DNA of 64,000 nt from Prado023 sp032123675 (GTDB lineage: Bacteria; Actinomycetota; Actinomycetes; S36-B12; CAIYMF01), in assembly GCA_032123675.1 (NCBI GenBank), contig JAQBEX010000086.1, positions 18,226-82,225 of the forward strand, given 5' to 3'. Shown piece after piece: positions 37,001-46,691 of the stretch. A program made the position numbers and the translations under genes. The notes beneath the pieces were generated by a model. It was not told the DNA's origin, made no database searches, and was given only the letters and a program-made list of their open reading frames with translations. Positions within the stretch are counted from its first letter, which is position 1, and every line of letters begins with the position of its first letter.

Positions 37001-38535
37001 AGCTGGATGAAGTAGTCGAAGAGCAGCCGCGGCCGGTCCGACAGCACGGCGATCGGGGTGTCGGTGCCCATCGATCCGAGGGCCTCCATGGCATTCCTGG
37101 CCATCGGGGTGAGCAGGATCCGCAGCTCCTCGTCCGTGTAGCCGAACGTCTGCTGGCGGCGCGCCACTGACTTCGCAGTGTGCACGACGTGCTCGCGCTC
37201 GGTCAGCTCCTCGAGGTGCACGAGGCCGGCCTGCAGCCACTCGGCGTAGGGGGCCTCGGCTGCGAGCTGGGACTTGATCTCGTCGTCCTCGATGATGCGC
37301 CCGGCGACGGTGTCGACCAGGAACATCCGTCCGGGCTGCAGCCGTCCCTTGCGCACCACCGTGGCCGGGTCGATGTCCAGGACGCCGGCCTCGGATCCCA
37401 GGACGACGAGCCCGTCATCGGTCACCCAGAAGCGCCCCGGGCGCAGGCCGTTGCGGTCCAGCACCGCACCGATCACCGAGCCGTCGGTGAAGCTGACGTT
37501 CGCCGGCCCGTCCCACGGCTCCATGAGGTTGGCGTGGAACTGGTAGAAGGCCCGGCGCGCCGGGTCCATGTCGTCGTTGTTCTCCCATGCCTCGGGGATC
37601 ATCATGAGCACCGCATGCGGCAGGCTGCGCCCGGCCATGTGCAGCAGCTCGACGACCTCGTCGAAGCTCGCCGAGTCGCTGGCGCCCTCGGTGCACACCG
37701 GCAGGATGCGGCGGATGTCCCCCGGGATCAGGTCCGAGTTCAGCTGAGCCTCGCGCGCGTGCATCCAGTTGCGGTTGCCGCGCACGGTGTTGATCTCGCC
37801 GTTGTGGGCCACGAGCCGGTACGGGTGGGCCAGGCTCCAACTGGGGAACGTGTTCGTGGAGAACCGCGAATGCACCAGGGCCAGGGCACTGGTCAAGCGC
37901 GGGTCCGAGAGGTCCGGGAAGAACGGCTCCAACTGGCCAGTGGTCAACATGCCCTTGTAGACCAGCGTGCGCGACGACAGGCTCGGGAAGTAGACCTCAG
38001 CCTCCCGCTCTGCCCGCTTGCGCAGGCAGAAGGCCATCCGCTCCAGGACCACCTGGTCGATGTTCCTGTTGGCGGCCCCGACGAAGAGCTGACGGAACCG
38101 GGGCATGGTGCTGCGCGCTGTCGCCCCCACCAGGTCAATGTCGATGGGCACCGCGCGCCATCCGAGGACGACCAGATCCTCCTCCTCGGCGATCCGCTCG
38201 ATCGCGGCCATCGAGTGCCGCTCAGCGGTCTCGTCGTCGGGAAGGAAGGCCAGCCCGACCGCATAGGACCCCGGGGAGGGGATCTCGAACTCGACCTCGG
38301 CACGCAGGAACGCATCGGGCACCTGCAGCAGGAGACCGGCGCCATCGCCGCTCTCCGGCTCAGCACCTGCGGCGCCACGATGGTCGAGGTTGCGCAGGGC
38401 GGTCAGGGCCTTGACGACGATGTCATTGCTCGGCACCCCGGTCATGGTCGCGACGAAGGCCACCCCGCACGCATCCCGCTCGAAGCCGGGGTCGTAGAGG
38501 CCGGTGGGTCCGGGGATTGCGGAGAACAAAGTCAT
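33997..38535 (-). CDS. gltB: Glutamate synthase large subunit
   Basis: 1512 residues. Makes two glutamates from glutamine and 2-oxoglutarate. The N-terminal glutaminase nucleophile is Cys23 in 'FERDACGVAFVATM', exposed after removal of a 22-residue propeptide. The central/FMN region has 'AQGAKPGEGGQLPG' and 'VILISGHDGGTGASPL'. The [3Fe-4S] cluster is 'CVMMRVCHLDTCPVG'. The C-terminal GXGXG helix domain ends the protein. ATG 38533-38535 has GAGGAG 7 nt upstream. Confidence 0.97.
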   Translation of the reverse strand: MTLFSAIPGPTGLYDPGFERDACGVAFVATMTGVPSNDIVVKALTALRNLDHRGAAGAEPESGDGAGLLLQVPDAFLRAEVEFEIPSPGSYAVGLAFLPDDETAERHSMAAIERIAEEEDLVVLGWRAVPIDIDLVGATARSTMPRFRQLFVGAANRNIDQVVLERMAFCLRKRAEREAEVYFPSLSSRTLVYKGMLTTGQLEPFFPDLSDPRLTSALALVHSRFSTNTFPSWSLAHPYRLVAHNGEINTVRGNRNWMHAREAQLNSDLIPGDIRRILPVCTEGASDSASFDEVVELLHMAGRSLPHAVLMMIPEAWENNDDMDPARRAFYQFHANLMEPWDGPANVSFTDGSVIGAVLDRNGLRPGRFWVTDDGLVVLGSEAGVLDIDPATVVRKGRLQPGRMFLVDTVAGRIIEDDEIKSQLAAEAPYAEWLQAGLVHLEELTEREHVVHTAKSVARRQQTFGYTDEELRILLTPMARNAMEALGSMGTDTPIAVLSDRPRLLFDYFIQLFAQVTNPPLDAIREEIVTSLGSHIGPEGNLLDSNAGHCRQVLLPFPVIDNDELAKLGQINADGDAPGFSGVRVRGLYRVADGGPGLSKRLGEICSEVDRHLSGGKKFIILSDRDSDPDLAPIPSLLLCSAVHHHLVRRRTRTQVTLLVEAGDVREVHHVALLIGYGAAAVNPYLAMESVEDLARRRVITGVTPDKAVRNLVKALGKGVLKVMSKMGVSTVASYRGAQIFEAIGLSQPLVDQYFTGTTSRLGGVGLATIAEEVALRHAHAYPANGIAPSHRTLPIGGEYQWRREGEPHLFDPDTVFRLQHSARSGRMDIFRQYTARVDDQAERLMTLRGLFRFAEGVREPIPLEEVEPISEIVRRFSTGAMSYGSISGEAHESLAIAMNRLGGKSNTGEGGEDPERFITMANGDSKRSAIKQVASGRFGVTSEYLVNADDIQIKMAQGAKPGEGGQLPGHKVYPWIAKTRHSTPGVGLISPPPHHDIYSIEDLAQLIHDLKNANDAARIHVKLVAEVGVGTVAAGVAKAHADVILISGHDGGTGASPLTSLKHAGGPWELGLAETQQTLLLNRLRDRVVLQTDGQLKTGRDVVIAALLGAEEYGFASAPLVVMGCVMMRVCHLDTCPVGVATQNPELRARFTGKPEFVVNFFEFIAAEVREYLAELGFRSLDEAIGHVEMLDARAAVDHWKASGLNLAPILEPPAFAEGAALHQTSTQDHGLEKALDNELIAMCGPALESGEPIRGQVAIRNVNRTVGTMLGAEVTRRHGGAGLPDGTIDLVLVGSAGQSFGAFLPSGITLRLEGDANDYVGKGLSGGRIVVRPDVTAPFSAEEQIIAGNVIGYGATSGEMFLRGCVGERFAVRNSGATMVVEGVGDHGCEYMTGGRVVVLGRTGRNFAAGMSGGIAFVLDIAPQRVNMDMVAIEPLGPDDQDWLTSILRRHVEETGSTLAQDLLDQGSAGLARFAKIMPSDYRRILDIQDKARAEGRDPIEAVMEEMSRG

Positions 38536-38638
38536 GTGGGCTCCTCAACGTCATCACCGGCCTGCTCCTGCGGGCCGCGATGGCGCGGTGGGTGCGGGAG
38601 TTGAGGTCAGCGGGACGTCGTTGGCCCACTGGGTCGAC

Positions 38639-38644
38639 AGGATA
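38639..38644 (-). promoter_or_regulatory. Candidate -10 box for gltBD
   Basis: TATCCT on the minus strand about 95 bp before gltB. The gap 38536-38779 otherwise holds the gltB ribosome site and the hairpin at 38712-38751. No clear -35. Confidence 0.4.
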
Positions 38645-38711
38645 GGCCATCACAGGTGGGGCGTGCACGCGGCGGGCCGCAGCGAGGACGCGCCGAGGCC
38701 CGCCGCACGAC

Positions 38712-38751
38712 GAAGGCGGTGCCCGCCCCCCGGGGGACGGGCACCGCCTTC
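38712..38751 (-). terminator. Strong terminator after the small membrane-protein gene
   Basis: GAAGGCGGTGCCCG (38712-38725) is exactly complementary to 38738-38751. The 12-nt loop can itself pair C5/G5. A 14-bp GC-rich stem lies 28 nt past the stop at 38780 and separates that gene from gltBD. No U-tract follows. Confidence 0.75.
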
Positions 38752-38779
38752 ATGCATCGGTGCCAGGTGCGCCGGTCAA

Positions 38780-39226
38780 TCAGGCGCTGACGGCCGGTGC
38801 CTCGGCGCCAGCCACTGCGGTGCGCTTGTCCAGAGCGGAGACACCCACGCCGATGATGATGCTCAGCACGCCCACGCCCATGGCGAAGAGGGCAACGCCG
38901 AAGGCCACCACGGAGGTGAACAGGGATGCGCGCAGGAAGGAAGCGCTCTGCGCCACGGCGCGCAGCGGGTCCTCACGGTCGAGCTCGGCGTAGGTCTTGC
39001 CACCGGTCGACTCCAGGGCATGGTCGTTGATGATCTCGGCCATGCAGTAGGCCTCGAGCGGGCCGTTGACGGCCTGCCCCTGCTGGCACGAAGCGTCGTC
39101 GGTGACCGTGATGTTCTCGGCAGCGAGCTGGTTGGACACCGTGTACCAGGTGCCGGCGCCGCCGACAAGCAGGATCGCACCAGCGATGTACAGCAGGATT
39201 GCGACGACCTTGGGAGTCTTGGACAT
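38780..39226 (-). CDS. Small two-span membrane protein (often misnamed 'LigA')
   Basis: 148 residues. TM1 lies at ~7-29 ('VVAILLYIAGAILLVGGAGTW'); a ~70-residue extracytoplasmic segment has 'TVTDDASCQQGQAV', two Cys and 'DHALESTGGKTYAELDREDP'; then 'ASFLRASLFTSVVAFGVALF' and a second hydrophobic stretch to ~131. I recall many actinobacterial homologues annotated 'aromatic ring-opening dioxygenase LigA'. Nothing in the sequence supports an enzyme: there are no metal-binding motifs. ATG 39224-39226 has GAGGAG 6 nt upstream. It stands alone with its own terminator. Function unknown. Confidence 0.8.
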   Translation of the reverse strand: MSKTPKVVAILLYIAGAILLVGGAGTWYTVSNQLAAENITVTDDASCQQGQAVNGPLEAYCMAEIINDHALESTGGKTYAELDREDPLRAVAQSASFLRASLFTSVVAFGVALFAMGVGVLSIIIGVGVSALDKRTAVAGAEAPAVSA

Positions 39227-39355
39227 TGGTTCTCCTCGGTATGAGTGATGCGTGGATGATTCGAATGGAGCATGAACGCGGTGTGCTCGCTTTCGGGTTC
39301 AACTATGAGCCACCGTCGTCAGGGCATCGGTCGCAGAAACGCCGGATTCCGGCGC

Positions 39356-39384
39356 CAATGGTCCCGAGATTCTCAGGACCATTG
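39356..39384 (-). terminator. Terminator of the lgt operon
   Basis: CAATGGTCC (39356-39364) pairs with GGACCATTG (39376-39384); inside, GAG/CTC adds three more pairs. The hairpin begins 5 nt past the lgt stop. A second perfect palindrome, GCCGGA/TTCCGGC, follows at 39341-39353. The rest of the gap to 39226 shows TTGAAC-like bases but no convincing promoter. Confidence 0.75.
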
Positions 39385-39389
39385 AAGCC

Positions 39390-40265
39390 TCACCTACCCG
39401 GAAGAACGTCCTCCTGACCTGCGGAGATACCCCGCAGGGCATCGGGCGCCTCGCGCCCGGGTCGGGTTCGTGCACTGATCACGAACACGACGACCGCAGT
39501 CAGCCCCACGACGACCGACGTGAACACGTTGACCCGGATCCCGCCGATCAGCGTCGCAGGGTCGATGCGCAGCAGTTCCATCCCGAGCCGCCCCACGCAG
39601 TAGGCCGCCACGTACAGGGCGAACGCACGGCCGTGCCCGAGCGTCCAGCGACGATCCGCCCACCAGACCAGGGCGGCGACACCGACCAGCCAGATGGCCT
39701 CGTACAGGAACGTCGGGTGGAAGGTCGCGTACTGCTCGTAGCCCGCCGGACGGTACGCCGGGTCGATCGCCAGAGCCCAGGGCAGCTCGGTCGGCCTGCC
39801 GAAGAGCTCCTGGTTGAACCAGTTGCCGAAGCGGCCGATGGCCTGCGCCAGCGGGAGGCCCACCGCCAATGCGTCGCCGAAGGCTGGCAGGGGGACCTCA
39901 TGGCGGCGGCAGCCGATCCAGGCCCCCACCGCACCGAGCGCGATCGCTCCCCAGATCCCGAGGCCGCCCTCCCAGATCGCGATGGCTCCGCGCAGGCCCG
40001 ACCCTCCGGCACCGAAGTAGGTCGGCCAGTCGGTGAACACGTGGTAGAGCCGGCCTCCGATGATTCCGAACGGCACGGCCCAGACAGCGACGTCGTAGAC
40101 GAGGCCCTTGGTGCCCCCGCGCTCGACCCAGCGCCGGTCGCCGACCCACATGGCGACAACGATGCCGGCCAGGATGCACAGGGCATAGGCCCGCAGCGGT
40201 ACGGGGCCCAGGTACCAGACCGACTGTTCGGGGCTGGGGATCGAGGTTGCCAGCGCGCCGATCAC
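39390..40265 (-). CDS. lgt: Prolipoprotein diacylglyceryl transferase
   Basis: 291 residues from GTG 40263-40265 (GTGA overlap with the DsbA-like gene). A seven-span inner-membrane enzyme that adds diacylglycerol to lipobox Cys. The Lgt signature is 'IGRFGNWFNQELFGRPT'; 'GGRLYHVFTDWP' and 'HPTFLYEAIW' are other conserved loops. Genes for trpA and lgt are close neighbours in many actinobacteria; here a VKOR/DsbA pair lies between them. A frame extending to 40436 is inside the upstream gene. Confidence 0.96.
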   Translation of the reverse strand: MIGALATSIPSPEQSVWYLGPVPLRAYALCILAGIVVAMWVGDRRWVERGGTKGLVYDVAVWAVPFGIIGGRLYHVFTDWPTYFGAGGSGLRGAIAIWEGGLGIWGAIALGAVGAWIGCRRHEVPLPAFGDALAVGLPLAQAIGRFGNWFNQELFGRPTELPWALAIDPAYRPAGYEQYATFHPTFLYEAIWLVGVAALVWWADRRWTLGHGRAFALYVAAYCVGRLGMELLRIDPATLIGGIRVNVFTSVVVGLTAVVVFVISARTRPGREAPDALRGISAGQEDVLPGR

Positions 40266-41119
40266 TTGGCCGTCGCAGCGTCGATCTTCTGCGTCAGGCT
40301 CTCGATGTCGGCCAGTTCGGCCCCAGACAGCTCGACACCGTTCAGGTAGGCGGTCGGGGTCCCGCTGGCCCCTGACTCGCTGAAGGCCTGGTTGCTGTTG
40401 GCCGCCCAGGACAGGTAGGTCCCGTCCTGGACGCACGTGGTGAACGTGGGCAGGGCCTCCTCAGAGATTCCGACCGTCGTGCCCAGGTCGAGCAACTGCT
40501 GGTCGGAGAAGCCGACACCCTCCTGGGCCGGTTGGATGTCGAAGACGCCCGAGTGGTACTCACCAGTCAGGCCGGCATCCACCGCGCAACCCCAGGCACT
40601 GGTGGATCGGGCAGAGGAGTTCGGGTTGCCGTTGGCATCGTTGTCGGCGGCCAGCCCGGCGTCGAGGAAGATGGCCGGCCGGAAGAGCAGCTTGACCAGG
40701 CCCTCGTCGGCCAGTGCCTTGATCTGGTCGCCCGAGGCGTCCTCGACCTGCTTGCAGGCCGGACACTGGAAGTCCTCCCAGATCTCGAGCGTGGGCAGCG
40801 ATGCCTCGTTCGCGGCACCCCAGCCGTTGCCGTACGGGACGCCGTAGTTGTCCGGGGACACACCCGAGGGCAGGGCCGCGTCCGGGTCGGCCGTGGGGGC
40901 CGGCGTCGAGGAGCTCGACGATCCATCGTCACGACCGGCGAAGAAGCCCACCGCCAGCAGGCCACCGACGACCAGCAGCACCACCAGCCCGCCGACGATC
41001 CGGATGGTCCGCTCACGGCGGCGTTCGGCTGCCTCTGACTCGGCACGGGCCTGGGCCGCGACCTGCTTGGGCGTGAGACCGGACTGGCCTGATTTGGACG
41101 TGGGTTTCTTCGGTGCCAT
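40262..41119 (-). CDS. Membrane-anchored DsbA/thioredoxin-fold protein
   Basis: 285 residues from ATG 41117-41119 with GGAGG 6 nt upstream. A Lys/Arg-rich cytoplasmic tail, one transmembrane anchor (~40-61), a Ser/Pro linker, then a DsbA-like thioredoxin domain outside the membrane with redox motif Cys119-Pro-Ala-Cys122 ('WEDFQCPACKQVED') and cis-Pro loop 'GASGTPTAYLNG'. It likely oxidises exported proteins. The divergent neighbour is a VKOR homologue, the known reoxidant of actinobacterial DsbA proteins, so they probably form one disulphide pathway. Confidence 0.9.
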   Translation of the reverse strand: MAPKKPTSKSGQSGLTPKQVAAQARAESEAAERRRERTIRIVGGLVVLLVVGGLLAVGFFAGRDDGSSSSSTPAPTADPDAALPSGVSPDNYGVPYGNGWGAANEASLPTLEIWEDFQCPACKQVEDASGDQIKALADEGLVKLLFRPAIFLDAGLAADNDANGNPNSSARSTSAWGCAVDAGLTGEYHSGVFDIQPAQEGVGFSDQQLLDLGTTVGISEEALPTFTTCVQDGTYLSWAANSNQAFSESGASGTPTAYLNGVELSGAELADIESLTQKIDAATAK

Positions 41120-41219
41120 CAACTACCTCCGTGAGTCGGGGCAAGATTACCCGAATTGCCGGGGATCGGACCCGCACCGGGTCGTGGCAGTTTCCGGTCG
41201 CGAACGGCCGACCCTGAAC

Positions 41220-41225
41220 TACCAT
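41220..41225 (+). promoter_or_regulatory. -10 box of leaderless VKOR transcript
   Basis: TACCAT, 7-nt spacer, GTG 41233. This spacing is the reason for choosing that start. Confidence 0.5.
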
Positions 41226-41232
41226 CGTGCAC

Positions 41233-41910
41233 GTGCAGCCGACCGACCGGCCGACGCACGGACACCAACAGGCAGGACGCGCGATGGTCAACGTCTCCAC
41301 AGAGGTGGCCGACGTGCCGACCCCACCGACCCCACCGGCCGCCCACCGGTACCACCCGGGGGCCTTCATCGAGATGCTGGTGTCGAGCATCATCGGGTTG
41401 GTCGCCTCCCTGGTGCTGTCCATCGACGCGGTCGCACTGGCCGAAGATCCCCTGGCCGACCTGTCCTGCAACATCTCCTCGACGATCTCCTGCGCCACCG
41501 TGGGACTCACATGGCAGGCCAACCTCCTGGGCTTCCCGAACGCCTTCCTGGGCCTGATCGCTGAGCCGGTGGTGATCACCATCGCCGTGGCGGCGCTCGG
41601 CGGCGTGCGGTTCCCCCGGTGGTTCATGCTCTCAGCCCAGGTCGTGTACTCGATCGGGCTGGCGTTCGCGTACTGGCTGTTCTACCAGGCCTACTTCGTG
41701 ATCGGGGCGATGTGCCCGTGGTGCATGCTCATCACGATCACGACCACGCTGGTGTTCGCCTCGATGACCCGGGTCAACATCCTGGAGGGCCACTTCGGCG
41801 CCCGGGCCAAGCAGCGCCTTGAACGGCCGCTGCGCCTCGGCCTCGATGCCGCCGGCGTCGTGATCGTCCTGGCCATCCTGGCCGCGATGGTGATCTACAA
41901 GTACGTCTAG
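41233..41910 (+). CDS. Vitamin K epoxide reductase-family protein (VKOR)
   Basis: 225 residues from GTG 41233; an ATG at 41284 is the alternative. About five membrane spans. The loop Cys pair is in 'LSCNISSTISCATVG' and the CXXC active site in 'GAMCPWCMLITITT'. It uses quinone to reoxidise a DsbA-like partner. It is divergent from the membrane DsbA-like gene. The stop TAG shares CTAG with the trpA stop on the other strand. Confidence 0.92.
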   Translation: MQPTDRPTHGHQQAGRAMVNVSTEVADVPTPPTPPAAHRYHPGAFIEMLVSSIIGLVASLVLSIDAVALAEDPLADLSCNISSTISCATVGLTWQANLLGFPNAFLGLIAEPVVITIAVAALGGVRFPRWFMLSAQVVYSIGLAFAYWLFYQAYFVIGAMCPWCMLITITTTLVFASMTRVNILEGHFGARAKQRLERPLRLGLDAAGVVIVLAILAAMVIYKYV

Positions 41911-42715
41911 GACCCAGCCCGGGTCGGCGCGCGCACGCCTGCTGCCAGTTCGGCGGCAAGTTCACGCACGGCGGCCACTGCCGCAGCGTGACTGGGCGCA
42001 GCCAGGATCCGGGCGATGAACGCCGACCCGACGATCACGCCGTCGGCGTAGGACGCGACCTCCGCGGCCTGCTCGCCGGTGGACACGCCAAGCCCGACAG
42101 CCACCGGCAGGTCGGTTGCTGCGCGCACCCGCGCGACCAGTTCCCGGGCGCCGGACCCGACACTCGCGCGCGCCCCGGTGACGCCCATGGTCGAGGCGGC
42201 GTAGACGAAGCCGTCGGTCACGGCGGCGACCGAGGCGATCCGCTCGTCCGTGCTTGACGGCGCCACCAGGAAGACCCGCGAGACGCCAGTGGCGTCCGTC
42301 GCGGCCAGCCAGTCCGAAGCCTCCTCGGGGGTGAGGTCAGGGGTGATCACGCCCACTCCGCCAGCGTGGCGCAGCCGGTCGGCGAATGCCTCGACGCCGA
42401 TGTGCTCGATCGGGTTCCAGTAGGACATGACCAGCGTGGGGGCACCCGTGGCGGCCACCGCAGCCACGGTGTCCAGCACCCCGGCGACCGTGGACCCGGC
42501 GGTCAGGGACTGGTGCACGGCGGCCTGGATCGTGGGGCCGTCCATCAGCGGGTCGGAGTACGGCAGCCCGATCTCGACGATGTCGACCCCGGCATCGACC
42601 ATCGCCAGAGCCAAGGCGATGCCCTCCGCCTGCGTGGGGAACCCGCTGGGCAGGTAGCCGATCAGGGCGGCGCGGCCGTCAGCTCGGGCCCGCTCGAAGG
42701 TGCTGCGCAGGGCCG

Positions 42716-42719
<4 letters not shown>
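41907..42719 (-). CDS. trpA: Tryptophan synthase alpha subunit
   Basis: 270 residues from GTG 42717-42719. Catalytic Glu and Asp are in 'VDIVEIGLPYSDPLMDGPTI'; phosphate contacts are in 'GSAFIARIL'. It cleaves indole-3-glycerol phosphate and channels indole to TrpB. GTGA overlap with trpB. Its stop codon overlaps the convergent VKOR stop by 4 bp. Confidence 0.97.
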
Positions 42720-43962
<1,243 letters not shown>

Positions 43963-43966
<4 letters not shown>

Positions 43967-44775
43967 GCGGGGCCGTGCTTGATGGCAGGGTGCGCGCCGG
44001 CTGTGACCAGGTCATGGACCGCCTGTCGGGGGTCCCCACCGGTCACCAGGGCCTCGCCGACGAGGACGGCGTCCGCACCGGCGTTGGCATAGGAGATCAG
44101 GTCACGCGGGCCACGGACCCCGCTCTCGGCCACGCGCACCACGGTGGCGGGGATGAAGGGCGCCACGCGGGAGAAGTGGTCGCGATCCACCGTGAGCGTG
44201 CGCAGGTCGCGGACGTTCACGCCGATCACCTGCGCCCCGGCGTCCAGCGCTCGCGGGATCTCATCGGCGTCATGGACCTCGACCAGGACCGTGAGCCCGA
44301 TGGAGCGGGCGCGCTCATGCAGCGAGATGAGAGCGTCCTGGCTCAGGGCTGCGACGATCAGCAGCACGATATCGGCACCCGCCGCACGCGCCTCCCAGAG
44401 CTGGTAGCTGGACACGATGAAGTCCTTGCGCAGGACGGGGACGTCCACGGCATGACGCACCGCGACAAGGTCGTCGAGTGAACCACCGAAGCGACGGCCC
44501 TCGGTCAGCACCGAGATGGCGTGCGCCCCGCCGGCCTCATAGTCCCGGGCGAGGTCGGCCGGGTCGGTGATCTCGGCAAGCGCGCCCTTGCTCGGCGACG
44601 AGCGCTTCACCTCGGCGATCACGGTGACCTCGTCGTCTCGGCGCAGCGCAGCGACGCCGTTGCGCGGGGCGGGCGCCAACGCCGCGCGCGCCTTGAGCTC
44701 ATCGAGCCCGACGCTCCTCATCCGCTCGGCGACATCGGCACGCACACCGACGAGGATGTCGTCCAGAACCGTCAT
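43963..44775 (-). CDS. trpC: Indole-3-glycerol phosphate synthase
   Basis: 270 residues. Conserved 'IAEVKRSSPSKGALAEI' (catalytic Lys), 'VLRKDFIVSSYQLWEARAAG', and 'VAESGVRGPRDLISYANAGA'. Monofunctional: there is no fused TrpF. GGGAGG lies 7-8 nt before the ATG, and TACGCT at 44814-44819 is a possible -10. First gene of trpC-trpB-trpA. trpD and trpF are not in the window. Confidence 0.96.
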
Positions 44776-44884
44776 GCGTGCACCTCCCTGGTCACCTCGG
44801 CGATTCTGGTCAGAGCGTACGCAGTGACCTCGGCGTGCGCCGAATCGCCCCTGCGTCGGACCTCCCCCTGCGGCTCATCCCGGC

Positions 44885-44890
44885 TAGCCT
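44885..44890 (+). promoter_or_regulatory. -10 box of leaderless DUF2752 transcript
   Basis: TAGCCT, 6-nt spacer, GTG 44897. No Shine-Dalgarno. Confidence 0.6.
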
Positions 44891-44896
44891 TGCCCC

Positions 44897-45325
44897 GTGA
44901 GCGCCTCCATCGACCATGCTGCCCGTGCCGTCGGCGCGTCGCGCATGGCCGGCCCGGCAACTGCCCTGGTCGGTGTGGTCGCCGCCTGGGTGGCCGTGGC
45001 CATCGTGCGCCTGGGCGACAACGGTCCCTCCCCCTGTCCATGGCGGACCGTCACCGGCCTCGACTGCCCGTTCTGTGGCGCGACCCGGGCCGCGTCGAGC
45101 CTTGCCCACGGCGACGTGGTCGCAGCGCTGGACCACAACGCCTTCTTCGTCGTGGTCATCCTGCCGCTGGCCGTGGTGGCCTGGGGGGTCTGGGCGACCC
45201 GGTCCTGGCGCCGGCAACGGATGCCCCTGATCGCCAACCGGACCGTGCTGATCCTGATGGCAATCACTGCGGGGTGGTGGGTCCTTCGTCTGGCCGTGCC
45301 GTGGCTCGGATCGGCTGCCGGCTGA
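44897..45325 (+). CDS. DUF2752 membrane protein
   Basis: 142 residues from GTG 44897. Three hydrophobic spans and the DUF2752 signature 'LDCPFCGATRAASSLAHGD' (CPxCGxTR) after the first span. Family function is not established to my knowledge. I recall members commonly near trp genes in actinobacteria. The 3' end overlaps the convergent histidine-kinase gene by 62 bp. The C-terminal tail is hydrophobic with Arg. Confidence 0.85.
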   Translation: MSASIDHAARAVGASRMAGPATALVGVVAAWVAVAIVRLGDNGPSPCPWRTVTGLDCPFCGATRAASSLAHGDVVAALDHNAFFVVVILPLAVVAWGVWATRSWRRQRMPLIANRTVLILMAITAGWWVLRLAVPWLGSAAG

Positions 45326-46691
45326 CGTCGTCGTCGCCGCTGCGCCACGAGTCCGGGAGCACCACCAGGAACGCCGCACCGCCCTCGGGTGCGGATCCGG
45401 CTCGGGCCTGGCCCCCGAGCCGCTGGGACAGCCTGGCCACGAGGGCAAGCCCGACCCCGGATCCGACCTTGCGCACGCCCCGGTAGCGGGCGTGCAGCTC
45501 CCCGGGCTCGAAGGCGACCGCCAGATCGTCCGCAGTGAGTCCCGGTCCCCCATCGCGAACCTCGACCAGGAACTGCCCCGTGGCCGGCCCGGCGCAGACG
45601 CGCAGCACGACCGGGGCGCCCGCACCGGTCACCCGCAGGGCGTTCTCCATCAGGTTGTCAATGATCTGGCGGACCCGCACCGGATCGGTGCGGACCGGGT
45701 GCGGGGTGCGGCTGACCTCGTCGACCAGGCGAACGCCGGCACGTCCGGCCCGGTCGGACCAGACTGCTGCGGCCTCAGCCCCCAGCTCGGCCAGATCGAG
45801 GTCGACCGGCTCGACCGTCACGTCGACCGCCCCCAGCCGGGCCAGGTCCAGCAGGTCGGCCACCAGCCGATCGAGGTGATCGGCCTCAGCACGGACCACC
45901 CCAGCCACGGCCGGGACATCCTCCGCTGGCACGACACCATCTGCGAGGGCCTCGGCATAGCCCTTCACGGAGGTCAGCGGGGTGCGCAGCTCGTGGGAGA
46001 CGGTCAGGAAGAACTCCCGCTGCCGGCCCTCGCTGTCGTTCAGCGCCTCCGAGAGCCGGTTGAGTGCGATCCCGATGTCGGCGACTTCGCTGGGACCCTC
46101 CGGATCGATCCGGACGTCGCGCTGTCCCGAGGTCATGGCGTTCGCCGCCGCTGCAGCCTGCGCCAGCGGTCGGGTGATCCGGCGGGCCAACCAGTACCCG
46201 ACGACCGCAGCGACGGTCAGCCCGAGCAGCAGTGCCAGCAGGAGCCTGGTCAGTGCCGGGCTGCTCACGTCCCGGGCCACTGCGGCTGGCTGCACGAGCA
46301 GGACCCCGACATCCTCGGACACGGGGCGACCCTCGATGTAGGACGACCCGGACAGCGAGGTCCGCTTGTCGCTGACCTCGGCGCCGCGGGTGACCAGGGC
46401 CACGTCAGCGCTGGTCATCGGCGGATCGACCTGGGAAAGCGGGCCCACCAGGTAGGCGGTGACCTGCTGCGGGGCGAGCAGCGCCTCAGCCCGGCCGAAA
46501 CCCCCTCCACGTTGGCCACGTGAGAGCAGCTCCGCGGTGAGGTCGGCCGTGCGCGACAACGTGCTGCGGGCCGTGGTGTCGGCTGCGGAGGTGATCAGCG
46601 GCCACGCCACCAACGCCGCGATCAGGACGGCGATCGCGGCCACCCCCGCCATCACGAGCGGCAGCCGGCGGGAGAGGCTGGTCCGGCTCAT
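45264..46691 (-). CDS. Sensor histidine kinase
   Basis: 475 residues. TM1 ~12-35, an extracytoplasmic sensor segment ~36-145, TM2 ~149-169, HAMP linker ('ARRITRPLAQAAAAANAM'), then HisKA with phospho-acceptor His near residue 230 ('FLTVSHELRTPLTSVKGYAE') and HATPase_c ('DNLMENALRVTG', 'DGGPGLTADD', 'GSGVGLALVARLSQRLGG'). The variable tail ('DDDVSRQPIRATA') is the part overlapping the DUF2752 gene. It is coupled to the response-regulator gene by ATGA. Signal unknown; nothing ties it to tryptophan beyond location. Confidence 0.92.
   Translation of the reverse strand: MSRTSLSRRLPLVMAGVAAIAVLIAALVAWPLITSAADTTARSTLSRTADLTAELLSRGQRGGGFGRAEALLAPQQVTAYLVGPLSQVDPPMTSADVALVTRGAEVSDKRTSLSGSSYIEGRPVSEDVGVLLVQPAAVARDVSSPALTRLLLALLLGLTVAAVVGYWLARRITRPLAQAAAAANAMTSGQRDVRIDPEGPSEVADIGIALNRLSEALNDSEGRQREFFLTVSHELRTPLTSVKGYAEALADGVVPAEDVPAVAGVVRAEADHLDRLVADLLDLARLGAVDVTVEPVDLDLAELGAEAAAVWSDRAGRAGVRLVDEVSRTPHPVRTDPVRVRQIIDNLMENALRVTGAGAPVVLRVCAGPATGQFLVEVRDGGPGLTADDLAVAFEPGELHARYRGVRKVGSGVGLALVARLSQRLGGQARAGSAPEGGAAFLVVLPDSWRSGDDDVSRQPIRATARPDEGPTTPQ

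Noticed and set aside
44810..44878. A 22-codon ORF upstream of trpC as a tryptophan attenuator leader.
   Set aside because: It contains no Trp codons, lacks a Shine-Dalgarno, and no terminator/antiterminator pair is visible before trpC.
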